A DNA stretch of 64,000 nucleotides from the NCBI GenBank assembly GCA_903895255.1, contig CAITTG010000005.1, positions 49,918-113,917 of the forward strand. Direction: 5' to 3'. The stretch's first letter is position 1. Each line of letters opens with the position of its first letter. The notes under the pieces are model-generated. The model made no database searches. It saw only the letters and a program-made list of their open reading frames with translations, and was not told where the DNA came from. Position numbers and translations under genes: made by a program. The DNA comes from an uncultured Verrucomicrobia subdivision 3 bacterium. Its GTDB lineage: Bacteria > Verrucomicrobiota > Verrucomicrobiia > Limisphaerales > UBA11358. Shown here piece after piece: positions 34,827-49,888 of this stretch.

Positions 34827-36416
34827 TTAGTCCGTAAGCACTGGGGTGAGGTTCGCCATCACCCCCTGGCGGCGGCGTGCGGCCATCCACCCCCAAAAAG
34901 TCCACTCGGCCCGGAGTTCCGTTTCCGCCGGAAACCCCCAACTGGCCGCGTACCCCACCACCAACACCAGAAGATGGGCAATGACTCCGATCAGCACGTC
35001 CGGCCACCCGTAATTCCAGCCCAGGTCCAGCATCCGGTATTTGCCCCCGGTCAGCGTCGCCCAGGCCGTGAACACCAGCGCCACGCTCAGCCCCGCCCAC
35101 AATCCCTGCCGGTTGGTGCGCCGGCTGAAAAACGCCAGCAAAAACATTCCCGCCAGGCCGGCCGAGAGTATCGCCGTGGCGGCATAATACAGCGTCAGCG
35201 CCCCCTCGCCCCGGCTCGCAATATACGTTCCAATCAACACCGCCAGCCCCCCGCAAACCAGCACGATCAGTTTCCCCGCCACCAGACACTGCCGGTCCGT
35301 GGCGTTCGGCCGCAGTTTGCGGTAACCATCCTCCACGCCGACCGCCGCCAGGCAGTTCAAATCAGACGCCATCGTGGACATCGCGGCGGAAAAGAGCGCG
35401 GCCATGAGCAGGCCCGCCAGCCCGGCCGGGATTTGCGTGGTGAGAAAATAGGGAAACACCCGGTCGCCCAAAATCTTGCCCCCCGCGTCAAACAACTGGC
35501 CCGGCAACCCCGTCCCCGCCAGCTGGTAATAGGCCCACAGCAGCGTGCCCACCAGCATGAAGGCCGTCCACGCCGGCACGCACAGCACCGCCCCCAACAC
35601 CACCCCTTTCAGGGCTTCCCGGTCCGAACGGGCGATCAAATAGCGCTGCACCAGCGTCTGGTCCGTCGCGTACTTTTGCAAATACCAGAACGCGCCGTAA
35701 ATCAGCATCGTCCAAAAATTGCCGTTGGCCGTGAGGTTCAGGTCGAAATTGCCCAGGCTCATTTTATGATGCTCTACCGCCAGCCGGAAGGCCGCCCCCG
35801 GTCCGCCCGGCATGATTCGCAGCAGGAAAAAAACCACCAGCACCAGCCCGCCTAGTTTGACCAGGCCCTGCAGCACCTCCGTCCAGATCACCGCCTCGAT
35901 CCCCCCCAAGATGGTGTACAGCACCGTCACGAACCCCACCCCCACGATCACGTCGTACCGGTCCCAGCCGGTCATGCCGCAAATCGCCGTGGTGATGGTG
36001 AACAGCACAAAGCCCATCTTGGAAAAATGACCCGCGGTGAAGGCCAGCGCACTGTAAGCCCTCGCGCTGTAACCAAACCGCTTTTCGAAATACTCGTACG
36101 CGCTCAAGCCCACCGAATGCCGGAAAAACGAGACCAGCACCCATCCGCCCCCCAGCAACACCAGGATGGCCATGAACCCCGGCACCAGCAGGTTCCAGTT
36201 CCCCGCATAGGCCGCACCCGGATAGGCGATGAAGGTGATGCTGCTGATGATGGTCGCGAATATGGACAGCCCCATCGCCCAAAACGGTATGGTTCCGCGC
36301 GCGGTGAAATAGGTCGCCACGGAATTCTGCCGCCCGGCAAACCACAGACCGATCAACGTCACCACCCCAAAGTATAGGGCGATCACCACCAAATCCGGCC
36401 AGCGCAGCGTGTTCAT
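34827..36416 (-). CDS. Sodium:solute symporter (SSS family)
   Basis: 529 residues from ATG 36416; the longer frame begins with TTG at 36488. About 13-14 hydrophobic segments. SSS features: NSVATYFTARGTIPFWAMGL, TIISSITFIAYPGAAYA, and the LeuT-fold segment AALFSAAMSTMASDLNCLAA, which holds Ser/Thr residues of the sodium site. Family imports sugars, sialic acid, proline and others with Na+. The next gene (ADH) follows after 4 bases. It is separated from the upstream BASS gene by 215 bases holding a motif shared with the operon head. Probably imports a monosaccharide or sugar acid released by the local glycosidases. Confidence 0.9.
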   Translation of the reverse strand: MNTLRWPDLVVIALYFGVVTLIGLWFAGRQNSVATYFTARGTIPFWAMGLSIFATIISSITFIAYPGAAYAGNWNLLVPGFMAILVLLGGGWVLVSFFRHSVGLSAYEYFEKRFGYSARAYSALAFTAGHFSKMGFVLFTITTAICGMTGWDRYDVIVGVGFVTVLYTILGGIEAVIWTEVLQGLVKLGGLVLVVFFLLRIMPGGPGAAFRLAVEHHKMSLGNFDLNLTANGNFWTMLIYGAFWYLQKYATDQTLVQRYLIARSDREALKGVVLGAVLCVPAWTAFMLVGTLLWAYYQLAGTGLPGQLFDAGGKILGDRVFPYFLTTQIPAGLAGLLMAALFSAAMSTMASDLNCLAAVGVEDGYRKLRPNATDRQCLVAGKLIVLVCGGLAVLIGTYIASRGEGALTLYYAATAILSAGLAGMFLLAFFSRRTNRQGLWAGLSVALVFTAWATLTGGKYRMLDLGWNYGWPDVLIGVIAHLLVLVVGYAASWGFPAETELRAEWTFWGWMAARRRQGVMANLTPVLTD

Positions 36417-36511
36417 GCCTGGTCGCCCTCGGTTACCCGCCCACGCTCCGCCCCCGCCGCCCGGCGGGCGGTGCGGCGAAATTTCCAAATGGTTTTGGGT
36501 TTAACGTTCAT
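36413..36511 (-). CDS. Possible 33-residue Arg-rich leader peptide
   Basis: An ATG at 36511 opens 33 codons starting MNVKPKTIWKFRRTARRAA and ending at a TGA (36415-36413) that overlaps the SSS ATG as ATGA, the junction style of this operon. The peptide has at least seven Arg and no hydrophobic segment. No Shine-Dalgarno sequence is visible, no homologue is known to me, and the region is GC-rich, so chance is possible. If real it could couple translation of the transporter or act as a leader. Confidence 0.3.
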   Translation of the reverse strand: MNVKPKTIWKFRRTARRAAGAERGRVTEGDQA

Positions 36512-36567
36512 GGGTGCAACGATTGGATGGGATTACTTTAAGTCAAAATTGCTAAAAAGGTCATTCT

Positions 36568-36586
36568 AAAAGTGCCAAATGGTTTG
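36568..36586 (-). promoter_or_regulatory. 19-base motif shared with 42093-42111, upstream of SSS
   Basis: AAAAGTGCCAAATGGTTTG on the plus strand; the copy at 42093 reads AAAAATGCCAAATAATTTG. They agree at 16 of 19 positions and all three differences are A/G. Both copies lie upstream of minus-strand genes of the same operon in the same orientation (151 bases before the SSS start, 31 before the SUMF1 start). It may be an operator of the AraC regulator at 29702-30553 or a promoter element; the surrounding 120 bases (36512-36631) are AT-rich. Confidence 0.45.
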
Positions 36587-36631
36587 AGTAATATGACAAT
36601 CACCCTCCCGCTCCCGACGCTCCCCCAAGGC

Positions 36632-37945
36632 TTAAAACTCGGCTGCCGCGCGGTCTCCCACCGGCCTTTTCGCCCAGTAATTCGCCAGTACCGACCCGCT
36701 CAGATTCATCCACGGAATGAAAATCGCCGCCGCCAGGCCCACCGTCCCCAGTTTTCCCATCGCACTGGCCAGCCCGGAGGCCATCCCCCCGTTTTGCAAA
36801 CCCACTTCGAAGGCCACCGACCGCGCGGAATTTTTGTCCAGGCCGCCCAACCGGCTCAGCCAGTAGCCGGCCACGTAGCCCGCCGTGTTGTGCAGGCCGG
36901 CGGCCAGAAATAGCAACGCGCCCACCTTGAGCAAATTATCCCGGCCCGCCGCCGTGGTCATGGCGGTCACGTATAAAATGCCCGCAATGGCCAGGGCCGG
37001 CATCGCCCGGTCCAGGGCCGGCAGTCGCGTCACCACTTCGTGATAAACCACCCCCATCACCACCGCGCTCAATAAAAATCCGCCCAAGGCAATCACGGTC
37101 AAACCATTCCCGGAAACGGCCGCTTGCAGCCCCCCCCACAGTCCCAGTGGCAGCGCCACCAACCAGCCCGCCGCCAGCACCGCCACCGCCCGGATCACCC
37201 GCCGCGCCCCGGCCCGGGCGTGCCGCAGATAATCATGCAACAAAGCCGCCCCAATCGGCACCAGCATGATCTTCACTATGTCCAGCATCATGCTGAAAAA
37301 ACTTACCTGCACCAGCGTGCCCGCCAGCAGTTTCATCCACAACGGCGTCATGAATGGCGCGATGACCGTGGTCACCGCTGTGACCGTGACCGATAGCGCC
37401 AGGTTCGACCGCGCCATGTATGCCATCACATTCGAGGCCAGTCCGCTCGAGCAGGAACCAATGAGTATCACCCCCGCCGCAATCTCCGGCGGAAAATGAA
37501 ACAGCTTCGTCAGTCCCCAGCCAACCAGCGGCATCACCGAAAAATGACAAAAAATACCCACGAACACGCCCCGCGGTGATTTGAGCACCCCGGCAAAATC
37601 ATGCACCCGCATCTGCGTGCCCATGCCGAACATGACGAGTTGAATCGCAACCAACATCACCCACTTGTTCCGCATGTCCCATCCTGCCAGATGCAAAAAA
37701 TCCGCCGGATACAGCATCGCTGCCGTTACCACCGCGATGATCCAGGCCGTGAATTGGTACCCTGCAAAGCGTCGGGAAAACCTTAGGCTGATGGCCAATG
37801 CGCTCGTGCCCACGGCTGCCGCCGGACCCCCGGCTGCGGGCTGCCCACTCACCAAAGCCACCCCGCCAGCCACCGCCAGTAGACCGCTTGCCACCGCGAG
37901 CCTCGTCCCAATGGCGGTGCGCGATTGTTTTGAATCGTTCGCCAT
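36632..37945 (-). CDS. Bile acid:sodium symporter (BASS) family transporter
   Basis: 437 residues with about 11 hydrophobic helices. BASS hallmarks: ILIGSCSSGLASNVMAYMA and the conserved SVAFEVGLQNGGMASGLA in the second half (Glu of the sodium site), plus FHFPPEIAAGVI. An N-terminal extension of about 80 residues contains two extra predicted helices. BASS proteins import organic anions such as bile acids, pantoate and keto acids, and here an anion such as apionate, a 3-deoxy-keto acid or threonate would fit. Three bases separate it from the racemase-like gene upstream; a 215-base gap to SSS follows. Two different sodium transporter families in one operon suggest two distinct solutes. Confidence 0.88.
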   Translation of the reverse strand: MANDSKQSRTAIGTRLAVASGLLAVAGGVALVSGQPAAGGPAAAVGTSALAISLRFSRRFAGYQFTAWIIAVVTAAMLYPADFLHLAGWDMRNKWVMLVAIQLVMFGMGTQMRVHDFAGVLKSPRGVFVGIFCHFSVMPLVGWGLTKLFHFPPEIAAGVILIGSCSSGLASNVMAYMARSNLALSVTVTAVTTVIAPFMTPLWMKLLAGTLVQVSFFSMMLDIVKIMLVPIGAALLHDYLRHARAGARRVIRAVAVLAAGWLVALPLGLWGGLQAAVSGNGLTVIALGGFLLSAVVMGVVYHEVVTRLPALDRAMPALAIAGILYVTAMTTAAGRDNLLKVGALLFLAAGLHNTAGYVAGYWLSRLGGLDKNSARSVAFEVGLQNGGMASGLASAMGKLGTVGLAAAIFIPWMNLSGSVLANYWAKRPVGDRAAAEF

Positions 37946-37948
37946 CGG

Positions 37949-38608
37949 TCACATAACCGACGCCAGATAATCGACCGCGATGCCCGGACTCGCCAGCACT
38001 GGCACCCGCACCTGGCCGGCGGGCAAGGTATCCACCACCCGCGCCATGGAGGCCTGCGCCAGCACCACCACGTCTACCTGCTGCGCCAGTTCCAGCAATG
38101 CCGTCGCGACCAGGGCATCATGCTGGGCGGCATCCCCGCTCATCAAAGCTTCAAACGCCCCCTCGCACAACCGCGAGACAATCCGTGCCGGCCGCCCCGC
38201 CAGGGCTGCGCGGCGGGCAATCAAATCAGCCGTGGGTTCCAGCGTCGTGCGCAACGTGGCGATCACTCCAATCGTCTGCCCCAGCGCCACCGCTTGGTCC
38301 GCCATCGGCTGGTCCACCCGCAGGACCGGCACTCCAATCAGTTTGGCCGCCGCCTCCACCGCCGGCCCGATGGAGGAACACGTGACCAGGATATAATCCG
38401 CCCCCGCCAGCTCGGCGGATTCCAGATAACCCGCCACCCGGCGGGCAATTTGGGGCGTCAGGCTGCCGCTTGCGATGATGCCTTTCACCAGGCTGTCATC
38501 CGCGATGTTAAACACATTTACGCCGGGGAGCTTGGCCTTGCACAATTGACCAAAGACCGGCACCAGCGTGGCCGAGGTATGCACCAGGCCGAGGGTTTTT
38601 TGTTTCAT
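37949..38608 (-). CDS. Asp/Glu/hydantoin racemase-superfamily protein lacking the second catalytic Cys
   Basis: 219 residues. The fold is recognisable from HTSATLVPVF, ADYILVTCSSIGPAVEAAAKL (Cys77), IGVIATLRTTLEPT and QQVDVVVLAQASMARVV. In two-base racemases the last motif carries a second Cys; here the segment is LAQASMA (Ala186), so a classical amino acid racemase mechanism is unlikely. One-cysteine relatives include decarboxylases and maleate isomerase-like enzymes. The start overlaps the DUF1537-B stop (ATGA). It may epimerise, isomerise or hydrolyse an acid-sugar intermediate of the RLP pathway. Family moderately sure, reaction unknown. Confidence 0.8.
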   Translation of the reverse strand: MKQKTLGLVHTSATLVPVFGQLCKAKLPGVNVFNIADDSLVKGIIASGSLTPQIARRVAGYLESAELAGADYILVTCSSIGPAVEAAAKLIGVPVLRVDQPMADQAVALGQTIGVIATLRTTLEPTADLIARRAALAGRPARIVSRLCEGAFEALMSGDAAQHDALVATALLELAQQVDVVVLAQASMARVVDTLPAGQVRVPVLASPGIAVDYLASVM

Positions 38609-39969
38609 AAAAGTTTCCCGCCCGCCCGGACGGTTTCAAAAAAATTCTCCGCCCCCACTTGTCCGCCTTTGAAGACGATTTCCCCGCCGCCCACCGGCCC
38701 GGCCGCCGCCGTTGCCCGGCAAACCGGCGCGCCCGGCACGAGCGGCGCCACCATCGCCAGCGCGGTGATGCCCAGTGCCCGTGCCGCAAAACTCGCCGTG
38801 TCCCCCCCCGCCAGGCACAGCCGGCAGGTGGGTTGCGCCCGCCAGGCACCCAATAAAATCTTCCCCAAGGCGGTGCCCAAAACTTCCGCCGTGCGATCCT
38901 TCAAGCGCCCCTGAATCACCGTGTCACCGCCCCGCCGGGTCGTGTGCACCACCACGCTGCGGCCGGCTTGGAGCCATTTTACCGCCCGCCGTGTCGCGCG
39001 TTCCTGCTCGCGCCCCGCCGTCGCGGGCGAAGCCAGCGCGACCGCGTCGAGCGCCACCTCCGCAAATCCATGTTTCAACGCCCAGGCGATCTGCCCCGAC
39101 GTCACCGGCGAGCAACTCCCCGACCCCACCAGCACCTGCTTCACCATCCGGGATTTCGCCGGCATCCGCCGCGGCGCCGCCAGGCGTCCACTCGCCCGCC
39201 AATGCCCGCACAAAGCCGCCTCGATCCCGGAAGAGCCCACCGAAAATAAGGGCTTCCGCCGGGTGCCCAAGCCGTCGATCAAGCCCCCAATGCGCGTTAA
39301 GTGTTCCGCCGTCAACGCATCAAACAAGACCACCGCGGGCTTTCCCGCCAGCATGGCTTTAAAGCTCGCCCGGCAGGGCCCCGGCGGCAGCGACAATTGC
39401 AAAATGTCAAACAACGCCGCGCCCCGCCCCGTCTGTTGGGCCAGATGCCGCCGCAGATCCGCCTCCCGCATCGGCGTCACCGGATGCCGGCTGATCGCGG
39501 GATGCCGGTCGAGCCGGTGAATCGCCCCCGCGCTGCCAATGCCATACCGCGCAAAGTGGTTGCCAAACACCGTATAACGCCCCAGCCCGGGCGCGGCCGC
39601 CAGCAGCGGCACCAAGGGCGCGGGGAAAACCGTCGTCGCCACTTCAATCACCCGGCCAATGCTGCCAATGGTGGGGGAGGAATCAAACGTTGAGCACACT
39701 TTGTAATGTACATGCGGCGCGCCCAGGGCGCGCAGCCGGGACAGTGCCGCCTTGAGGGTTTGCTCCAATTCTTTCCTGCCCAGCGAACGGGTCAACCCCG
39801 CCACCCCGCAGGCCTGCAACCCCGGAAACGCCCGTAATTGCCCCGGTGTCGGTGGTTCCAGAAACAGCCGCGTCGCCACCCCCGCCAGCGTCAACTGCTC
39901 CAGCGCGTCCGTGGAACCGGTCAGGTCGTCGCCATAAAAGCTCAGCCAAAGCTGGTCGCGCCGGGCCAT
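38605..39969 (-). CDS. DUF1537 acid-sugar kinase, copy B (3-oxo-isoapionate kinase-like)
   Basis: 454 residues, 66 longer than copy A. Substrate domain has GDDLTGSTDALEQL (Asp14-Asp15) and HYKVCSTFDSSPTIGSIG; the C-terminal nucleotide domain has LLVGSGSCSPVTSGQIAW-like VGSGSCSPVTSGQ and LCLAGGDTASFAARALG. The SDSSPxIGSIG insert type and size match kinases neighbouring RuBisCO-like proteins rather than threonate kinases. It lies two bases after the RLP gene. In the oxidative D-apiose pathway described for DUF1537/RLP clusters, OiaK phosphorylates 3-oxo-isoapionate and the RLP decarboxylates it to L-erythrulose 1-phosphate. That reaction is the best working assignment. Family sure, substrate inferred. 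Confidence 0.87.
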   Translation of the reverse strand: MARRDQLWLSFYGDDLTGSTDALEQLTLAGVATRLFLEPPTPGQLRAFPGLQACGVAGLTRSLGRKELEQTLKAALSRLRALGAPHVHYKVCSTFDSSPTIGSIGRVIEVATTVFPAPLVPLLAAAPGLGRYTVFGNHFARYGIGSAGAIHRLDRHPAISRHPVTPMREADLRRHLAQQTGRGAALFDILQLSLPPGPCRASFKAMLAGKPAVVLFDALTAEHLTRIGGLIDGLGTRRKPLFSVGSSGIEAALCGHWRASGRLAAPRRMPAKSRMVKQVLVGSGSCSPVTSGQIAWALKHGFAEVALDAVALASPATAGREQERATRRAVKWLQAGRSVVVHTTRRGGDTVIQGRLKDRTAEVLGTALGKILLGAWRAQPTCRLCLAGGDTASFAARALGITALAMVAPLVPGAPVCRATAAAGPVGGGEIVFKGGQVGAENFFETVRAGGKLL

Positions 39970-39971
39970 GC

Positions 39972-46584
<6,613 letters not shown>

Positions 46585-46608
46585 ACTAAACGTCCCTCCA
46601 ATTTACCC

Positions 46609-48927
46609 ATGCGAACTCCCCTATCATCCCTTATTTACCTCGCGGCCCTCATCTGGCTCATTTCCGATCTCCCGGCCACCGCCCAAACCAACACCACCCT
46701 CTGGTACGCCCAACCCGCCCTCAAATGGACCACCGCCCTCCCCATCGGTAACGGTCGCCTCGGGGCCATGATCTTCGGCGGCATCAGCGATGAACGCATC
46801 CAGTTCAACGAGGACACCCTCTGGACCGGTCAGCCCCATGACTACGCCAACACCAACGGCCCGCAGGTTCTGCCCGCCATCCGCGCCCTGCTGGCCGCCG
46901 GTAAAAACCAGGCGGCCGGCGTGCTCGCCAAAAGCAGTTTTCTCGGCACCCCCTCCCGACAAAAAGCCTATCAACCCTTTGGCGACCTCCACCTGCATTT
47001 CTTCGGCACCGAAAACGCCACCAACTACCACCGCTCGCTCGATCTGGATTCCGCCCTGGCCTCGGTCACCTATCGCGCCAATGGTGTGACCTACCAGCGC
47101 GATGCCGTTGCCAGTTATCCCGATCAGGCCATTCTCCTGCATTTCACCGCCGATCAACCCGGCCACCTCAACTTCACCTTGCAAATGACCAGCCCGCACA
47201 CCAATTCCACCACCCGCTTGCTCGCCTCCGACACCCTCGTCCTCGACGGCCTGGTCGAAACCGGCGGCCTGCGCTTCGAATCCCGCGTCCGTGTCGTCAA
47301 CACCGGCGGCCAAATCGTCGCCAGCGGTCAGACCCTGACCCTCACCAACGCCGATTCCGCCACCCTGATCTTGGTTGCCGCCACGAGTTTTAAAACCTTC
47401 CAGGACATCACTGCCGACCCCGCCTTCCGCTGCGCTCATGACCTGGATAACCTCGCCACGCGCAGCTATGCCAGCCTCCTGGCCGCCCAGCGTCAGGATT
47501 ATCAAAATCTCTTCCAGCGCGTCCATCTGGACCTCGGCCACACCGCCCGCGAATCGCTCGCCACCGACGCCCGCCTGCAATTCGTCAAAACCGTTGGGCT
47601 CACCAACGATCCCGGCCTCGCCGCCCTCTATTTCCAATACGGCCGCTACCTCCTCATCTCCAGCAGCCGCGCCGGCGGCCAGCCCGCCAATTTACAGGGC
47701 CTCTGGAACGACCAGCTCGACCCGCCCTGGGAAAGCAAGTGGACCCTGAACATCAACCTGGAGATGAACTACTGGCCCGTGGAAGTCTGCAATCTAACCG
47801 AATGTCACACCCCGCTCTTCGGCCTCATTGACGACCTCGCCGTCAGCGGCGCCCTCACGGCGCGCGAGCAATACGGCAGCCGCGGCTGGGTCGCGCATCA
47901 CAACACCGACCTCTGGCGCGGCTCCGCCCCCATCAACGGCATCGACGGCGTCTGGCCCACCGGCGGCGCCTGGCTCTGCCAGCACCTGTGGGAACACTAC
48001 AGCTTCACCGGCGATAAAACCTTCCTCGCCCGTGCCTACCCTGACATGCAATCGGCCTCCCTTTTCTTTGTGGATACCCTCGTGCGCGACGCCAAAACCG
48101 GCTGGCTCGTCACCTCTCCCTCCTATTCCCCCGAACAAGGCGAACTCACCACCGGCCCCACGATGGACAACCAGCTCATCCGCGCCCTCTTCAATCACAC
48201 CATCGCCGCCGCCACCATTCTCAATCGCGACCAGGCATTCGCCAGCCAGCTCGCCCGGCTCCGCGACCAATTGCCCCCGAATCAAATTGGCACCAACGGC
48301 CAGCTCCAGGAATGGCTCGGCGACGTCGACAAACCGCACAACAACCATCGTCACATGTCCCCGCTCTGGGCCATGTATCCCGGCAATGACCTCACCCCTG
48401 CCGACCCCGGCGTCTTTGCCGCCGCCCGCGTCCTCCTGCAATGGCGTGGCGACGGCAGCACTGGCTGGAGCTACGCCTGGCGCATGCCCCTCTGGGCCCG
48501 CGCCGGCAATGGCGACGTCGCCTTCCGCCAGTTAAACAGCCTCTTCCAGCGGAAAACCCAGTACAACCTCCTGGACCTCTGCGGCCCGTTCCAGATTGAT
48601 GGCAACTTTGGCGCCACCGCCGGCCTCGCTGAAATGCTCCTGCAAAGCCACCAATTGGTAAAAGACGACCACGGCCGGGACTGCCGCCTGTTGGAACTAC
48701 TCCCCGCCCTCCCCTCCGCCTGGCCCGACGGCTCCATCAGCGGTCTCTGCGCCCGCGACGGCTTTGTTGTCTCGGAAACCTGGCAAGGCGGCGCCCTCAC
48801 CCGCGTCACCCTCCTCTCCAAACTCGGCCAGCCCTGCCAACTCCGCAACGGCACATCCCAAATCACCCTGGCCACCCAAGCCGGCGGTCAATACACTTTC
48901 GATGGCCACCTGAATCCTGCCCATTAA
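46609..48927 (+). CDS. GH95 alpha-L-fucosidase/alpha-L-galactosidase
   Basis: 772 residues; signal peptide YLAALIWLISDLPATAQ. GH95 hallmarks: LWYAQPALKWTTALPIGNGR, LGAMIFGGISDERIQFNED, TLWTGQPHDY, then the (alpha/alpha)6 catalytic domain with QGLWNDQLDPPWESKWTLNI, NLEMNYWPVEVCNLTECHTP, SPEQGELTTGPTMDNQLI and DGNFGATAGLAEMLLQ. Family hydrolyses alpha-1,2-L-fucose (xyloglucan, host glycans) or alpha-L-galactose; the RG-II locus of B. thetaiotaomicron uses a GH95 for L-galactose. Follows the propeller gene by 24 bases. Last gene of the plus-strand trio. Exported enzyme. Confidence 0.93.
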   Translation: MRTPLSSLIYLAALIWLISDLPATAQTNTTLWYAQPALKWTTALPIGNGRLGAMIFGGISDERIQFNEDTLWTGQPHDYANTNGPQVLPAIRALLAAGKNQAAGVLAKSSFLGTPSRQKAYQPFGDLHLHFFGTENATNYHRSLDLDSALASVTYRANGVTYQRDAVASYPDQAILLHFTADQPGHLNFTLQMTSPHTNSTTRLLASDTLVLDGLVETGGLRFESRVRVVNTGGQIVASGQTLTLTNADSATLILVAATSFKTFQDITADPAFRCAHDLDNLATRSYASLLAAQRQDYQNLFQRVHLDLGHTARESLATDARLQFVKTVGLTNDPGLAALYFQYGRYLLISSSRAGGQPANLQGLWNDQLDPPWESKWTLNINLEMNYWPVEVCNLTECHTPLFGLIDDLAVSGALTAREQYGSRGWVAHHNTDLWRGSAPINGIDGVWPTGGAWLCQHLWEHYSFTGDKTFLARAYPDMQSASLFFVDTLVRDAKTGWLVTSPSYSPEQGELTTGPTMDNQLIRALFNHTIAAATILNRDQAFASQLARLRDQLPPNQIGTNGQLQEWLGDVDKPHNNHRHMSPLWAMYPGNDLTPADPGVFAAARVLLQWRGDGSTGWSYAWRMPLWARAGNGDVAFRQLNSLFQRKTQYNLLDLCGPFQIDGNFGATAGLAEMLLQSHQLVKDDHGRDCRLLELLPALPSAWPDGSISGLCARDGFVVSETWQGGALTRVTLLSKLGQPCQLRNGTSQITLATQAGGQYTFDGHLNPAH

Positions 48928-49022
48928 AACTCGGGGTTTTATTCCCCAGACCTTTGACCACCGAGCACACGAAAACGGGCGCGCTGACACCGCCACCGTC
49001 GCGGCGGGACGCGGGCGAGGGT

Positions 49023-49045
49023 GGGACAGGCTTCCAGCCTGTCCC
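49023..49045. repeat. Intergenic REP-like palindrome
   Basis: GGGACAGGCT (49023-49032), 3-base loop TCC, AGCCTGTCCC (49036-49045): a perfect 10-bp stem in the 235-base gap between convergent GH95 and the pseudopilin gene. It has no T-run on either side, so a terminator is less likely than a dispersed palindromic repeat, a class common in verrucomicrobial and planctomycete genomes. The rest of the gap (48928-49162) shows nothing recognisable. Confidence 0.7.
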
Positions 49046-49162
49046 TTGAGCGCACCAGCGCGAGCCAAAAGTCTTTATTGTCCCCTGCCGATCAACCTTT
49101 TCAGCCATTGATCGGGGGCAAACTGTGCTCCGGGCAAACCGTTGTTCGCAACCTCCCCAAAG

Positions 49163-49888
49163 TTAATTCGGGGTGCGGACATCCAAAATAAACTGGGTAT
49201 GGCCATCCAGAAAAACCCGGCAGCGGCCTTTGGTGTGGATGGTATAGCCGCCAAAACCGGCGGGTACGGTGGGCACGGTCCGGGGATAATAAGGATCCAT
49301 AAACAGTTCCACATCGGCCACGCCGTTGATCACGCCCACGGTGGGATCGTTGGTGGACTCCAAATCGTCCACCGCCTGGGTAATGCTTTTACCCCAAAAA
49401 TCCTCAATTCCCACCGGGTCATCCGGCCGGTCAAAACGCCAGCCCCAGTAGCGGCAGAGTGGCACGTTGGTGTCGGTGCTCATGGCTTGCACCGATTGCA
49501 CGATGTTGCCCACCGGCGCGACCAGGGCGGTGGGACAGACCCAAATGTTCGGGTTGGGATTTTCGTTGGTGAACACCTGCCAGGCCCAGCCGGCCCGGGG
49601 ATCCGAAGGCGGCCAGGTGGTCCAGGGACGATAACCGCCCGGGAGGCTGTTCTTCAAATCCCGCCGGTCCGGAAATTTGTCCCCCTGGTCATTCAAATAA
49701 ACCTGCATGGCCAGCCCAATTTGGCTGAGATTAGCGAGGCAGTAGGCCCGCTGTGCTTTCTGCTTGGCCCGTGCCAGCGCCGGCAACAGCAGGGCGGCCA
49801 GGATCGCAATGATGGCAATAACCACCAGCAGTTCAATCAACGTGAACGCTCCCCAACGCCACCTTCGCCATGGCTGGCCACGCTTCAT
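49163..49888 (-). CDS. Pseudopilin (H-X9-DG type) coupled to the giant mosaic protein
   Basis: 241 residues. Leader [14 protein letters not shown] is followed by [20 protein letters not shown]. In this member the residue before FTLIE is Ala instead of Gly, unusual for prepilin peptidase. The C-terminal part has [20 protein letters not shown], a variant of the HX9DG motif. The ATG overlaps the stop of the 1782-residue gene (ATGA), so the pseudopilin is co-translated with it. Inner-membrane-anchored periplasmic component; a role in assembling or exporting the giant protein is a guess. Confidence 0.87.
   Translation of the reverse strand: MKRGQPWRRWRWGAFTLIELLVVIAIIAILAALLLPALARAKQKAQRAYCLANLSQIGLAMQVYLNDQGDKFPDRRDLKNSLPGGYRPWTTWPPSDPRAGWAWQVFTNENPNPNIWVCPTALVAPVGNIVQSVQAMSTDTNVPLCRYWGWRFDRPDDPVGIEDFWGKSITQAVDDLESTNDPTVGVINGVADVELFMDPYYPRTVPTVPAGFGGYTIHTKGRCRVFLDGHTQFILDVRTPN

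Noticed and set aside
36568..36600. TTTGGCAC on the minus strand as a sigma-54 -24 element
   Set aside because: No GC dinucleotide at the right distance for the -12 element in either copy of the motif.
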